Shown here: positions 50,503-63,842 of the stretch, one piece after another | Layout of the letters: the number at the start of each line of letters is the position of its first letter | Numbering within the stretch: position 1 is the first letter of the stretch | Source: Harmonia axyridis | Taxonomy: Eukaryota > Arthropoda > Insecta > Coleoptera > Coccinellidae | DNA: 64,000 nt | Reading direction: 5' to 3' | NCBI RefSeq assembly: GCF_914767665.1 | Contig: NC_059502.1 | Coordinates: forward strand, 43,449,812-43,513,811 | Made by a program: the position numbers and the translations under genes | Notes under the pieces: generated by a model | Seen by the model: only the letters and a program-made list of their open reading frames with translations | Told to the model about the DNA's origin: nothing | Database searches by the model: none

Positions 50503-51287
50503 TAAGAACAGTCCCTTATACCAAAGTGGTTTCCTTAGACACGTGTGTCAAGCTTTCGTCCCTGTGCAATACGATGAGAAGTGTTAGAATGAGAAATATT
50601 GGAGGAAATAACAAACAAATGAAATCAACAACAGAAGTCAGTCGTGCATTTGTGATTACAGCAGCAATTGACCTTACCACGTGGGAGATTATAGCTAGCT
50701 GCGTGACATCCGAGTCCAAGAAAATCAACAATGTGGAATGGCTTACTTGGATAATTGATCATTATACAGAAAGAATGAAGTAAGAACAGTCCCTTATACC
50801 AATGTGGTTTCCATAGACACGTGTGTCAAGCTTTCGTCCCTGTGCAATACGATGAAAAGTGTTAGAATGAGAAACATTGAAGAAAATAACAAACGAATGA
50901 AATCAACAACAGAAGTCAGTCGTGCATTTGTGGTTACAGCAGCAATTGACCTTACCACGTGAGAGATTATAGCTACCTGCGTGACATCCGATTCCAAGAA
51001 AATCAACAATGTGGAATGGCTTACTTGGATAATTGTTCATTAAACAAAACGAAGGGAATAAGAACAGTCCCTTATACCAAAGTGGTTTCCTTAGACACGC
51101 GTGTCAAGCTTTCGTCCCTGTGCAATACGATGAAAAGTGTTAGAATGAGAAACATAGAAGGAAATAACAAACAAATGAAATCAACAACAGAAGTCAGTAG
51201 TGCATTTGTGGATACAGCAGCAATTTACCTAACCACGTAAAAGATTATAGCTACCTGCGTGTCATCCGAGTCCAAGAAAATCAACAA

Positions 51288-54200
51288 TGTGGAATGGCTT
51301 ACTTGGATAATTGATCATCATACAGAAAGAAGGGAATAAGAACAGTCCCTTATACCAATGTGGTTTACACAGACACGTGTGTCAAGCTTTCGTCCCTGTG
51401 CAATACGATGAGAAGTGTTAGAATGAGAAACATTGAAGGAAATTACAAACAAATGAAATCAACAACAGAAGTCAGTCGTGCATTTGTGGTTACAGCAGCA
51501 ATTGACCTTACCACGTGGGAGATTATAGCTACCTGCGTAACATCCGAGTCCAAGAAAATCAACAATGTGGAATGGCTTACTTGGATAATTGATCATTATA
51601 CAGAAAGAATGAAGTAAGAACAGTCCCTTATACCAATGTGGTTTCCATAGACACGTGTGTCAAGCTTTCGTCCCTGTGCAATACGATGAAAAGTGTTAGA
51701 ATGAGAAACATTGAAGAAAATAACAAACGAATGAAATCAACAACAGAAGTCAGTCGTGCATTTGTGGTTACAGCAGCAATTGACCTTACCACGTAAAAGA
51801 TTATAGCTACCTGCGTGTCATCCGAGTCCAAGAAAATCAACAATGTGGAATGGCTTACTTGGATAATTGATCATTATACAGAAAGAAGGGAATAAGAACA
51901 GTCCCTTATACCAATGTGGTTTCCATAGACACGTGTGTCAAGCTTTCGTCCCTGTGCAATACGATGAGAAGTGTTAGAATGAGAAACATTGAAGGAAATA
52001 ACAAACAAATCAAATCAACAACAGAAGTCAGTCGTGCATTTGTGATCACAGCAGCAATTGACCTTACCACGTGGGAGATTATAGCTAGCTGCGTGACATC
52101 CGAGTCCAAGAAAATCAACAATGTGGAATGGCTTACTTGGATAATTGATCATTATACAGAAAGAATGAAGTAAGAACAGTCCCTTATACCAATGTGGTTT
52201 CCATAGACACGTGTGTCAAGCTTTCGTCCCTGTGCAATACGATGAAAAGTGTTAGAATGAGAAACATTGAAGAAAATAACAAACGAATGAAATCAACAAC
52301 AGAAGTCAGTCGTGCATTTGTGGTTACAGCAGCAATTGACCTTACCACGTGGGAGATTATAGCTACCTGCGTGACATCCAAGTCCAAGAAAATCAACAAT
52401 GTGGAACGGCTTACTTGGATAATTGTTCATTAAACATAAAGAATTGAATAAGAACAGTCCCTTATACCAAAGTGGTTTCCTTAGAAACGTGTGTCAAGCT
52501 TTCGTCCCTGTGCAATACGATGAAAAGTGTTAGAATGAGAAACATTGAAGGAAATAACAAACAAATGAAATCAACAACAGAAGTCAGTCGTGCATTTGTG
52601 GTTACAGCAGCAATTGACCTTACCACGTTACAGATTATAGCTACCTGCGTGTCATCCGAGTCCAAGAAAATCAACAATGTGGAATGGCTTACTTGGATAA
52701 TTGATCATCATACAGAAAGAAGGGAATAAGAACAGTCCCTTATACCAATGTGGTTTACATAGACACGTGTGTCAAGCTTTCGTCCCTGTGCAATACGATG
52801 AGAAGTGTTAGAATGAGAAACATTGAAGGAAATTACAAACAAATGAAATCAACAACAGAAGTCAGCCGTCCAATTGTGGTTACAGCAGCAATTTACCTTA
52901 CCACGTGGGAGATTATAGCTACCCGCGTGTCATCCGATTCCAAGAAAATCAACAATGTGGAATGGCTTACTTGGATAATTGTTCATTAAACAAAACGAAG
53001 GGAATAAGAACAGTCCCTTATACCAAAGTGGTTTCCTTAGACACGCGTGTCAAGCTTTCGTCCCTGTGCAATACGATGAAAAGTGTTAGAATGAGAAACA
53101 TAGAAGGAAATAACAAACAAATGAAATCAACAACAGAAGTCAGTCGTGCATTTGTGGATACAGCAGCAATTTACCTAACCACGTAAAAGATTATAGCTAC
53201 CTGCGTGTCATCCGAGTCCAAGAAAATCAACAATGTGGAATGGCTTACTTGGATAATTGATCATTATACAGAAAGAAGGGAATAAGAACAGTCCCTTATA
53301 CCAATGTGGTTTCCTTAGACACGTGTGTCAAGCTTTCGTCCCTGTGCAATACGATGAAAAGTGTTAGAATGAGAAACATAGAAGGAAATAACAAACAAAT
53401 GAAATCAACAACAGAAGTCAGTCGTGCATTTGTGGTTACAGCAGCAATTGACCTTACCACGTGGGAGATTATAGCTACCTGCGTGACATCCGAGTCCAAG
53501 AAAATCAACAATGTGGAATGGCCTACTTGGATAATTGTTGATTGAACAAAAAAAAAAATAAGAACAGTCCCTTATACCAAAGTGGTTTCCTTAGACACGT
53601 GTGTCAAGCTTTCGTCCCTGTGCAATACGATGAGAAGTGTTAGAATGAGAAACATTGGAGGAAATAACAAACAAATGAAATCAACATTAGAAGTCAGTCG
53701 TGCATTTGTGGTTACAGCAGCAATTGACCTTACCACGTGGGAGATTATAACTACCTGCGTGACATCCGAGTCCAAGAAAATCAACAATGTGGAATGGCTT
53801 ACTTGGATAATTGATCATTATACAGAAAGAATGAAGTAAGAACAGTCCCTTATACCAATGTGGTTTCCATAGACACGTGTGTCAAGCTTTCGTCCCTGTG
53901 CAATACGATGAAAAGTGTTAGAATGAGAAACATTGAAGAAAATAACAAACGAATGAAATCAACAACAGAAGTCAGTCGTGCATTTGTGGTTACAGCAGCA
54001 ATTGACCTTACCACGTGAGAGATTATAGCTACCTGCGTGACATCCGAGTCCAAGAAAATCAACAATGTGGAACGGCTTACTTGGATAATTGTTCATTAAA
54101 CAAAAAGAATTGAATAAGAACAGTCCCTTATACCAAAGTGGTTTCCTTAGACACGTGTGTCAAGCTTTCGTCCCTGTGCAATACGATGAAAAGTGTTAGA

Positions 54201-54343
54201 ATGAGAAACATTGAAGGAAATAACAAACAAATGAAATCAACAACAGAAGTCAGTCGTGCATTTGTGGTTACAGCAGCAATTGACCTTACCACGTTACAGA
54301 TTATAGCTACCTGCGTGTCATCCGAGTCCAAGAAAATCAACAA
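51288..54343 (-). repeat. Block-2 11-mer unit, copy 2 (3,056 bp)
   Basis: Copy of the preceding 12-mer with one monomer fewer. The monomer at 53,582 combines the ATTAGAAGTC and GATTATAACTACC markers of 50,250 with the ATTGGAGG of 50,526, as expected if two adjacent copies were fused by deletion. Confidence 0.83.
53548..53558 (-). repeat. Homopolymer A11 in linker
   Basis: A11 run in the second unit, the counterpart of the poly-A region of the first. Confidence 0.88.
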
Positions 54344-54621
54344 TGTGGAATGGCTTACTTGGATAATTGATCATCATACAGAAAGAAGGGAATAAGAACA
54401 GTCCCTTATACCAATGTGGTTTACATAGACACGTGTGTCAAGCTTTCGTCCCTGTGCAATACGATGAGAAGTGTTAGAATGAGAAACATTGAAGGAAATT
54501 ACAAACAAATGAAATCAACAACAGAAGTCAGTCGTGCATTTGTGGTTACAGCAGCAATTGACCTCACCACGTTACAGATTATAGCTACCTGCGTGTCATC
54601 CGAGTCCAAGAAAATCAACAA

Positions 54622-55177
54622 TGTGGAATGGTTTACTTGGATAATTGATCATCATACAGAAAGAAGGGAATAAGAACAGTCCCTAATACCAATGTGGTTT
54701 CCATAGACACGTGTGTCAAGCTTTCATCCCTGTGCAATACGATGAGAAGTGTTAGAATGAGAAACATTGAAGGAAATAACAAACAAATGAAATCAACAAC
54801 AGAAGTCAGCCGTCCAATTGTGGTTACAGCAGCAATTGACCTTACCACGTGGGAGATTATAGCTACCTGCGTGACATTCGAGTCCAAGAAAATCAACAAT
54901 GTGGAATGGTTTATTTGGATAATTGATCATCATACAGAAAGAAGGGAATAAGAACAGTCCCTTATACCAATGTGGTTTCCATAGACACGTGTGTCAAGCT
55001 TTCGTCCCTGTGCAATACGATGAGAAGTGTTAGAATGAGAAACATTGAAGGAAATAACAAACAAATGAAATCAACAACAGAAGTCAGCCGTCCAATTGTG
55101 GTTACAGCAGCAATTGCCCTTACCACGTGGGAGATTATAGCTACCTGCGTGTCATCCGAGTCCAAGAAAATCAACAA
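54622..55177 (-). repeat. 556-bp P-type dimer, copy 1
   Basis: Two P-type monomers with CCGTCCAATTG in place of the usual CGTGCATTTG. The first has CCCTAATACC and GACATTCGAG; the second has CCCTTATACC. The pair repeats at offset 556. Confidence 0.82.
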
Positions 55178-55733
55178 TGTGGAATGGTTTACTTGGATAA
55201 TTGATCATCATTCAGAAAGAAGGGAATAAGAACAGTCCCTAATACCAATGTGGTTTCCATAGACACGTGTGTCAAGCTTTCGTCCCTGTGCAATACGATG
55301 AGAAGTGTTAGAATGAGAAACATTGAAGGAAATAACAAACAAATGAAATCAACAACAGAAGTCAGCCGTCCAATTGTGGTTACAGCAGCAATTGACCTTA
55401 CCACGTGGGAGATTATAGCTACCTGCGTGACATTCGAGTCCAAGAAAATCAACAATGTGGAATGGTTTACTTGGATAATTGATCATCATACAGAAAGAAG
55501 GGAATAAGAACAGTCCCTTATACCAATGTGGTTTCCATAGACACGTGTGTCAAGCTTTCGTCCCTGTGCAATACGATGAGAAGTGTTAGAATGAGAAACA
55601 TTGAAGGAAATAACAAACAAATGAAATCAACAACAGAAGTCAGCCGTCCAATTGTGGTTACAGCAGCAATTGACCTTACCACGTGGGAGATTATAGCTAC
55701 CTGCGTGACATCCGAGTCCAAGAAAATCAACAA
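55178..55733 (-). repeat. 556-bp P-type dimer, copy 2
   Basis: Same alternating pair as copy 1: CCCTAATACC/GACATTCGAG, then CCCTTATACC. This is a local 2-mer higher-order repeat not seen in block 1. Confidence 0.82.
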
Positions 55734-58700
55734 TGTGGAATGGCTTACTTGGATAATTGATCATCATACAGAAAGGAAATAACAAACAAATGAAATCAAC
55801 AACAGAAGTCAGTCGTGCATTTGTGGATACAGCAGCAATTTACCTAACCACGTAAAAGATTATAGCTACCTGCGTGTCAACCGAGTCCAAGAAAATCAAC
55901 AATGTGGAATGGCTTACTTGGATAATTGATCATTATACAGAAAGAAGGGAATAAGAACAGTCCCTTATACCAATGTGGTTTCCTTAGACACGTGTGTCAA
56001 GCTTTCGTCCCTGTGCAATACGATGAAAAGTGTTAGAATGAGAAACATAGAAGGAAATAACAAACAAATGAAATCAACAACAGAAGTCAGTCGTGCATTT
56101 GTGGTTACAGCAGCAATTGACCTTACCACGTGGGAGATTATAGCTACCTGCGTGACATCCGAGTCCAAGAAAATCAACAATGTGGAATGGCTTACTTGGA
56201 TAATTGTTCATTAAACAAAACGAAGGGAATAAGAACAGTCCCTTATACCAAAGTGGTTTCCTTAGACACGCGTGTCAAGCTGTCGTCCCTGTGCAATACG
56301 ATGAAAAGTGTTAGAATGAGAAACATAGAAGGAAATAACAAACAAATGAAATCAACAACAGAAGTCAGTCGTGCATTTGTGGTTACAGCAGCAATTGACC
56401 TTACCACGTGGGAGATTATAGCTACCTGCGTAACATCCGAGTCCAAGAAAATCAACAATGTGGAATGGCTTACTTGGATAATTGATCATTATACAGAAAG
56501 AATGAAGTAAGAACAGTCCCTTATACCAATGTGGTTTCCATAGACACGTGTATCAAGCTTTCGTCCCTGTGCAATACGATGAAAAGTGTTAGAATGAGAA
56601 ACATTGAAGAAAATAACAAACGAATGAAATCAACAACAGAAGTCAGTCGTGCATTTGTGGTTACAGCAGCAATTGACCTTACCACGTAAAAGATTATAGC
56701 TACCTGCGTGTCATCCGAGTCCAAAAAAATCAACAATGTGGAATGGCTTACTTGGATAATTGATCATTATACAGAAAGAAGGGAATAAGAACAGTCCCTT
56801 ATACCAATGTGGTTTCCATAGACACGTGTGTCAAGCTTTCGTCCCTGTGCAATACGATGAGAAGTGTTAGAATGAGAAACATTGAAGGAAATAACAAACA
56901 AATCAAATCAACAACAGAAGTCAGTCGTGCATTTGTGATTACAGCAGCAATTGACCTTACCACGTGGGAGATTATAGCTAGCTGCGTGACATCCGAGTCC
57001 AAGAAAATCAACAATGTGGAATGGCTTACTTGGATAATTGATCATTATACAGAAAGAATGAAGTAAGAACAAACCCTTATACCAATGTGGTTTCCATAGA
57101 CACGTGTGTCAAGCTTTCGTCCCTGTGCAATACGATGAAAAGTGTTAGAATGAGAAACATTGAAGAAAATAACAAACGAATGAAATCAACAACAGAAGTC
57201 AGTCGTGCATTTGTGGTTACAGCAGCAATTGACCTTACCACGTGGGAGATTATAGCTACCTGCGTGACATCCGAGTCCAAGAAAATCAACAATGTGGAAC
57301 GGCTTACTTGGATAATTGTTCATTAAACAAAAAGAATTGAATAAGAACAGTCCCTTATACCAAAGTGGTTTCCTTAGACACGCGTGTCAAGCTTTCGTCC
57401 CTGTGCAATACGATGAAAAGTGTTAGAATGAGAAACATAGAAGGAAATAACAAACAAATGAAATCAACAACAGAAGTCAGTCGTGCATTTGTGGTTACAG
57501 CAGCAATTGACCTTACCACGTGGGAGATTATAGCTACCCGCGTGTCATCCGATTCCAAGAAAATCAACAATGTGGAATGGCTTACTTGGATAATTGTTCA
57601 TTAAACAAAACGAAGGGAATAAGAACAGTCCCTTATACCAAAGTGGTTTCCTTAGACACGCGTGTCAAGCTTTCGTCCCTGTGCAATACGATGAAAAGTG
57701 TTAGAATGAGAAACATAGAAGGAAATAACAAACAAATGAAATCAACAACAGAAGTCAGTCGTGCATTTGTGGATACAGCAGCAATTTACCTAACCACGTA
57801 AAAGATTATAGCTACCTGCGTGTCATCCGAGTCCAAGAAAATCAACAATGTGGAATGGCTTACTTGGATAATTGATCATCATACAGAAAGAAGGGAATAA
57901 GAACAGTCCCTTATACCAATGTGGTTTACATAGACACGTGTGTCAAGCTTTCGTCCCTGTGCAATACGATGAGAAGTGTTAGAATGAGAAACATTGAAGG
58001 AAATTACAAACAAATGAAATCAACAACAGAAGTCAGTCGTGCATTTGTGGTTACAGCAGCAATTGACCTTAACACGTGGGAGATTATAGCTACCTGCGTA
58101 ACATCCGAGTCCAAGAAAATCAACAATGTGGAATGGCTTACTTGGATAATTGATCATTATACAGAAAGAATGAAGTAAGAACAGTCCCTTATACCAATGT
58201 GGTTTCCATAGACACGTGTGTCAAGCTTTCGTCCCTGTGCAATACGATGAAAAGTGTTAGAATGAGAAACATTGAAGAAAATAACAAACGAATGAAATCA
58301 ACAACAGAAGTCAGTCGTGCATTTGTGGTTACAGCAGCAATTGACCTTACCACGTGAGAGATTATAGCTACCTGCGTGACATCCGAGTCCAAGAAAATCA
58401 ACAATGTGGAACGGCTTACTTGGATAATTGTTCATTAAACAAAAAGAATTGAATAAGAACAGTCCCTTAAACCAAAGTGGTTTCCTTAGACACGTGTGTC
58501 AAGCTTTCGTCCCTGTGCAATACGATGAAAAGTGTTAGAATGAGAAACATTGAAGGAAATAACAAACAAATGAAATCAACAACAGAAGTCAGTCGTGCAT
58601 TTGTGGTTACAGCAGCAATTGACCTTACCACGTTACAGATTATAGCTACCTGCGTGTCATCCGAGTCCAAGAAAATCAACAATGTGGAATGGCTTACTTG

Positions 58701-58822
58701 GATAATTGATCATCATACAGAAAGAAGGGAATAAGAACAGTCCCTTATACCAATGTGGTTTACATAGACACGTGTGTCAAGCTTTCGTCCCTGTGCAATA
58801 CGATGAGAAGTGTTAGAATGAG
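55318..58822 (-). repeat. 3,505-bp duplicated segment, first copy (boundaries approximate)
   Basis: The spacing is 12 full monomers plus one 169-bp monomer. Markers at 55.3-57.29 kb reappear at 58.8-60.80 kb with offset 3,505, including CAAGCTGTCG and AGAACAAACCC. The monomer at about 58,755 starts like a GTTTACATAG type and continues as the P type at 55,250, which marks the duplication join. Confidence 0.85.
55734..55902 (-). repeat. Truncated 169-bp monomer, copy 1
   Basis: A 109-bp deletion joins the linker to the middle of a Q-type monomer: ACAGAAAGG runs straight into AAATAACAAAC. GAAGG near both breakpoints (AGAAGGGAAT and TGAAGGAAAT) suggests a microhomology or slippage deletion. The copy includes private GTCAACCGAG. 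Confidence 0.9.
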
Positions 58823-60800
58823 AAACATTGAAGGAAATAACAAACAAATGAAATCAACAACAGAAGTCAGCCGTCCAATTGTGGTTACAGCAGCAATTGA
58901 CCTTACCACGTGGGAGATTATAGCTACCTGCGTGACATTCGAGTCCAAGAAAATCAACAATGTGGAATGGTTTACTTGGATAATTGATCATCATACAGAA
59001 AGAAGGGAATAAGAACAGTCCCTTATACCAATGTGGTTTCCATAGACACGTGTGTCAAGCTTTCGTCCCTGTGCAATACGATGAGAAGTGTTAGAATGAG
59101 AAACATTGAAGGAAATAACAAACAAATGAAATCAACAACAGAAGTCAGCCGTCCAATTGTGGTTACAGCAGCAATTGACCTTACCACGTGGGAGATTATA
59201 GCTACCTGCGTGACATCCGAGTCCAAGAAAATCAACAATGTGGAATGGCTTACTTGGATAATTGATCATCATACAGAAAGGAAATAACAAACAAATGAAA
59301 TCAACAACAGAAGTCAGTCGTGCATTTGTGGATACAGCAGCAATTTACCTAACCACGTAAAAGATTATAGCTACCTGCGTGTCATCCGAGTCCAAGAAAA
59401 TCAACAATGTGGAATGGCTTACTTGGATAATTGATCATTATACAGAAAGAAGGGAATAAGAACAGTCCCTTATACCAATGTGGTTTCCTTAGACACGTGT
59501 GTCAAGCTTTCGTCCCTGTGCAATACGATGAAAAGTGTTAGAATGAGAAACATAGAAGGAAATAACAAACAAATGAAATCAACAACAGAAGTCAGTCGTG
59601 CATTTGTGGTTACAGCAGCAATTGACCTTACCACGTGGGAGATTATAGCTACCTGCGTGACATCCGAGTCCAAGAAAATCAACAATGTGGAATGGCTTAC
59701 TTGGATAATTGTTCATTAAACAAAACGAAGGGAATAAGAACAGTCCCTTACACCAAAGTGGTTTCCTTAGACACGCGTGTCAAGCTGTCGTCCCTGTGCA
59801 ATACGATGAAAAGTGTTAGAATGAGAAACATAGAAGGAAATAACAAACAAATGAAATCAACAACAGAAGTCAGTCGTGCATTTGTGGTTACAGCAGCAAT
59901 TGACCTTACCACGTGGGAGATTATAGCTACCTGCGTAACATCCGAGTCCAAGAAAATCAACAATGTGGAATGGCTTACTTGGATAATTGATCATTATACA
60001 GAAAGAATGAAGTAAGAACAGTCCCTTATACCAATGTGGTTTCCATAGACACGTGTGTCAAGCTTTCGTCCCTGTGCAATACGATGAAAAGTGTTAGAAT
60101 GAGAAACATTGAAGAAAATAACAAACGAATGAAATCAACAACAGAAGTCAGTCGTGCATTTGTGGTTACAGCAGCAATTGACCTTACCACGTAAAAGATT
60201 ATAGCTACCTGCGTGTCATCCGAGTCCAAGAAAATCAACAATGTGGAATGGCTTACTTGGATAATTGATCATTATACAGAAAGAAGGGAATAAGAACAGT
60301 CCCTTATACCAATGTGGTTTCCATAGACACGTGTGTCAAGCTTTCGTCCCTGTGCAATACGATGAGAAGTGTTAGAATGAGAAACATTGAAGGAAATAAC
60401 AAACAAATCAAATCAACAACAGAAGTCAGTCGTGCATTTGTGATTACAGCAGCAATTGACCTTACCACGTGGGAGATTATAGCTAGCTGCGTGACATCCG
60501 AGTCCAAGAAAATCAACAATGTGGAATGGCTTACTTGGATAATTGATCATTATACAGAAAGAATGAAGTAAGAACAAACCCTTATACCAATGTGGTTTCC
60601 ATAGACACGTGTGTCAAGCTTTCGTCCCTGTGCAATACGATGAAAAGTGTTAGAATGAGAAACATTGAAGAAAATAACAAACGAATGAAATCAACAACAG
60701 AAGTCAGTCGTGCATTTGTGGTTACAGCAGCAATTGACCTTACCACGTGGGAGATTATAGCTACCTGCGTGACATCCGAGTCCAAGAAAATCAACAATGT
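58823..60800 (-). repeat. 3,505-bp duplication, second copy (partial)
   Basis: Near-identical continuation of 55,318 onward. It diverges after about 60,800, where the first copy has GGAACGGCTTACTTGG and this copy has GGAATGGCCTACTTGG leading into a poly-A linker. Confidence 0.83.
59239..59407 (-). repeat. Truncated 169-bp monomer, copy 2
   Basis: The breakpoint is identical to that at 55,734-55,902, exactly 3,505 bp away. The rare deletion is therefore inherited through a segmental duplication rather than independent. Confidence 0.9.
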
Positions 60801-60833
60801 GGAATGGCCTACTTGGATAAGTGTTGATTAAAC

Positions 60834-60844
60834 AAAAAAAAAAA
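60834..60844 (-). repeat. Homopolymer A11 in linker
   Basis: First of a cluster of poly-A linkers that occupies the right end of the window. Confidence 0.88.
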
Positions 60845-61073
60845 TAAGAACAGTCCCTTATACCAAAGTGGTTTCCTTAGACACGTGTGTCAAGCTTTCG
60901 TCCCTGTGCAATACGATGAGAAGTGTTAGAATGAGAAACATTGAAGGAAATAACAAACAAATGAAATCAACATTAGAAGTCAGTCGTGCATTTGTGGTTA
61001 CAGCAGCAATTGACCTTACCACGTGGGATATTATAGCTACCTTCGTGACATCCGAGTCCAAGATAATCAACAA

Positions 61074-61904
61074 TGTGGAATGGCCTACTTGGATAATTGT
61101 TGATTAAACAAAAAAAGAGAATAACAACAGTCCCTTATACCAAAGTGGTTTCCTTAGACACGTGTGTCAAGCTTTCGTCCCTGTGCAATACGATGAAATG
61201 TGTTAGAATGAGAAACATAGAAGGAAATAACAAACAAATGAAATCAACAACAGAAGTCAGTCGTGCATTTGTGGTTACAGCAGCAATTGACCTTACCACG
61301 TGGGAGATAATAGCTACCTGCGTGACATTCGAGTCCAAGAAAATCAACAATGTGGAATGGCTTACTTGGATAATTGTTGATTGAACAAAAAGAAGGGAAT
61401 AAAAACAGTCCCTCATACCAAAGTGGTTTCCTTAGACACGTGTGCCAAGCTTTCGTCCCTGTGCAATAAGATGAGAAGTGTTAGAATGAGAAACATTGAA
61501 GGAAATAACAAACAAATGAAATCAACATTAGAAGTCAGTCGTGCATTTGTGGTTACAGCAGCAATTGACCTTACCACGTGGGAGATTATAGCTACCTGCG
61601 TGACATGCGAGTCCAAGAAAATCAACAATGTGGAATAGCTCACTTGGATAATTGTTGATTGAACAAAAAAAAAAATAAGAACAGTCCCTTATACCAAAGT
61701 TGTTCCCTTAGACACGTGTGTCAAGCTTTCGTCCCTGTGCAATACGATGAGAAGTGTTAGAATGAGAAACATTGAAGGAAATAACAAACAAATGAAATCA
61801 ACAACAGAAGTCAGTCGTGCATTTGTGGTTACAGCAGCAATTGACCTTACCACGTGGGAGCTTATAGCTACCTGCGTGACATCCGAGTCCAAGAAAATCA
61901 ACAA
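61074..61904 (-). repeat. 831-bp 3-mer, copy 1
   Basis: Three inverted monomers with markers GAAATGTGTTAG, CCCTCATACC with GTGTGCCAAGC, and GGGAGCTTATAGC. All three recur in order in the next 831 bp. Confidence 0.88.
61665..61675 (-). repeat. Homopolymer A11 in linker
   Basis: Poly-A linker in the first 831-bp unit. Confidence 0.88.
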
Positions 61905-62735
61905 TGTGGAATGGCTTACTTGGATAATTGTTGATTGAACAAAAAGAAGGGAATAAGAACAGTCCCTTATACCAAAGTGGTTTCCTTAGACACGTGTGTC
62001 AAGCTTTCGTCCCTGTGCAATACGATGAAATGTGTTAGAATGAGAAACATAGAAGGAAATAACAAACAAATGAAATCAACAACAGAAGTCAGTCGTGCAT
62101 TTGTGGTTACAGCAGCAATTGACCTTACCACGTGGGAGATAATAGCTACCTGCGTGACATTCGAGTCCAAGAAAATCAACAATGTGGAATGGCTTACTTG
62201 GATAATTGTTGATTGAACAAAAAGAAGGGAATAAAAACAGTCCCTCATACCAAAGTGGTTTCCTTAGACACGTGTGCCAAGCTTTCGTCCCTGTGCAATA
62301 AGATGAGAAGTGTTAGAATGAGAAACATTGAAGAAAATAACAAACAAATGAAATCAATATTAGAAGTCAGTCGTGCATTTGTGGTTACAGCAGCAATTGA
62401 CCTTACCACGTGGGAGATTATAGCTACCTGCGTGACATCCGAGTCCAAGAAAATCAACAATGTGGAATAGCCTACTTGGATAATTGTTGATTGAACAAAA
62501 AAAAAATAAGAACAGTCCCTTATACCAAAGTAGTTCCCTTAGACACGTGTGTCAAGCTTTCGTCCCTGTGCAATACGATGAGAAGTGTAAGAATGAGAAA
62601 CATTGAAGGAAATAACAAACAAATGAAATCAACAACAGAAGTCAGTCGTGCATTTGTGGTTACAGCAGCAATTGACCTTACCACGTGGGAGCTTATAGCT
62701 ACCTGCGTGACATCCGAGTCCAAGAAAATCAACAA
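61905..62735 (-). repeat. 831-bp 3-mer, copy 2
   Basis: Near copy of 61,074-61,904 with the same three markers. Internal lengths differ by a base through poly-A slippage (A11 at 61,665 versus A10 at 62,497). Confidence 0.88.
62497..62506 (-). repeat. Homopolymer A10 in linker
   Basis: Counterpart of the run at 61,665, one base shorter. Confidence 0.88.
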
Positions 62736-63049
62736 TGTGGAATGGCTTACTTGGATAATTGTTCATTAAACAAAAAGAAGGGAATAAGAACAGTCCCTTC
62801 TACCGAAGTGGTTTCCTTAGACACGTGTGTCAAGCTTTCGTCCCTGTGCAATACGATGAGAAATGTTAGAATGAGAAACATTGAAGGAAATAACAAACAA
62901 ATGAAATCAACATTAGAAGTCAGTCGTGCATTTGTGGTTACAGCAGCAATTGACCTTAACACGTGGGAGATTATAGCTACCTGCGTGACATCCGAGTCCA
63001 AGAAAATCAACAATGTGGAATGGCCTACTTGGATAAGTGTTGATTAAAC

Positions 63050-63059
63050 AAAAAAAAAA
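63050..63059 (-). repeat. Homopolymer A10 in linker
   Basis: Poly-A linker with the flank GGCCTACTTGGATAAGTG, the exact complement of the left-hand poly-T linker flank near 5,650. Confidence 0.88.
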
Positions 63060-63320
63060 TAAGAACAGTCCCTTATACCAAAGTGGTTTCCTTAGACACG
63101 TGTGTCAAGCTTTCGTCCCTGTGCAATACGATGAGAAGTGTTAGAATGAGAAACATTGAAGGAAATAACAAACAAATGAAATCAACAACAGAAGTCAGTC
63201 GTGCATTTGTGGTTACAGCAGCAATTGACCTTACCACGTGGGAGCTTATAGCTACCTGCGTGACATCCGAGTCCAAGAAAATCAACAATGTGGAATGGCC
63301 TACTTGGATAAGTGTTGATT

Positions 63321-63335
63321 AAAAAAAAAAAAAAA
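63321..63335 (-). repeat. Homopolymer A15 in linker
   Basis: The longest run in the window. The C that normally interrupts AAACAAAA is gone, giving an uninterrupted A15. Confidence 0.9.
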
Positions 63336-63842
63336 TAAGAACAGTCCCTTATACCAAAGTTGTTCCCTTAGACACGTGTGTCAAGCTTTCGTCCCTGTGC
63401 AATACGATGAGAAGTGTTAGAATGAGAAACATTGAAGGAAATAACAAACAAATGAAATCAACAACAGAAGTCAGTCGTGCATTTGTGGTTACAGCAGCAA
63501 TTGACCTTACCACGTGGGAGCTTATAGCTACCTGCGTGACATCCGAGTCCAAGAAAATCAACAATGTGGAACGGCTTACTTCGATAATTGTTCATTAAAC
63601 AAAAAGAAGGGAATAAGAACAGTCCCTTATACCGAAGTGGTTTCCTTAGACACGTGTGTCAAGCTTTCGTCCCTGTGCAATACGATGAGAAGTGTTAGAA
63701 TGAGAAACATTGAAGGAAATAACAAAAAAATGAAATCAACAACTGAAGTCAGTCGTGCATTTGTGGTTACAGCAGCAATTGACCTTACCACGTAAAAGAT
63801 AATAGCTACCTGCGTGTCATCCGAGTCCAAGAAAATCAACAA

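Larger units (their letters stand above)
47954..51287 (-). repeat. Block-2 12-mer unit, copy 1 (3,334 bp)
   Basis: Twelve inverted monomers. Offset 3,334 aligns 48,026, 48,582, 48,860, 49,138, 49,416 and 49,972 with equivalent positions in the next unit. It contains one P-type monomer (about 49.5 kb) and two poly-A-linker monomers. Confidence 0.85.
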
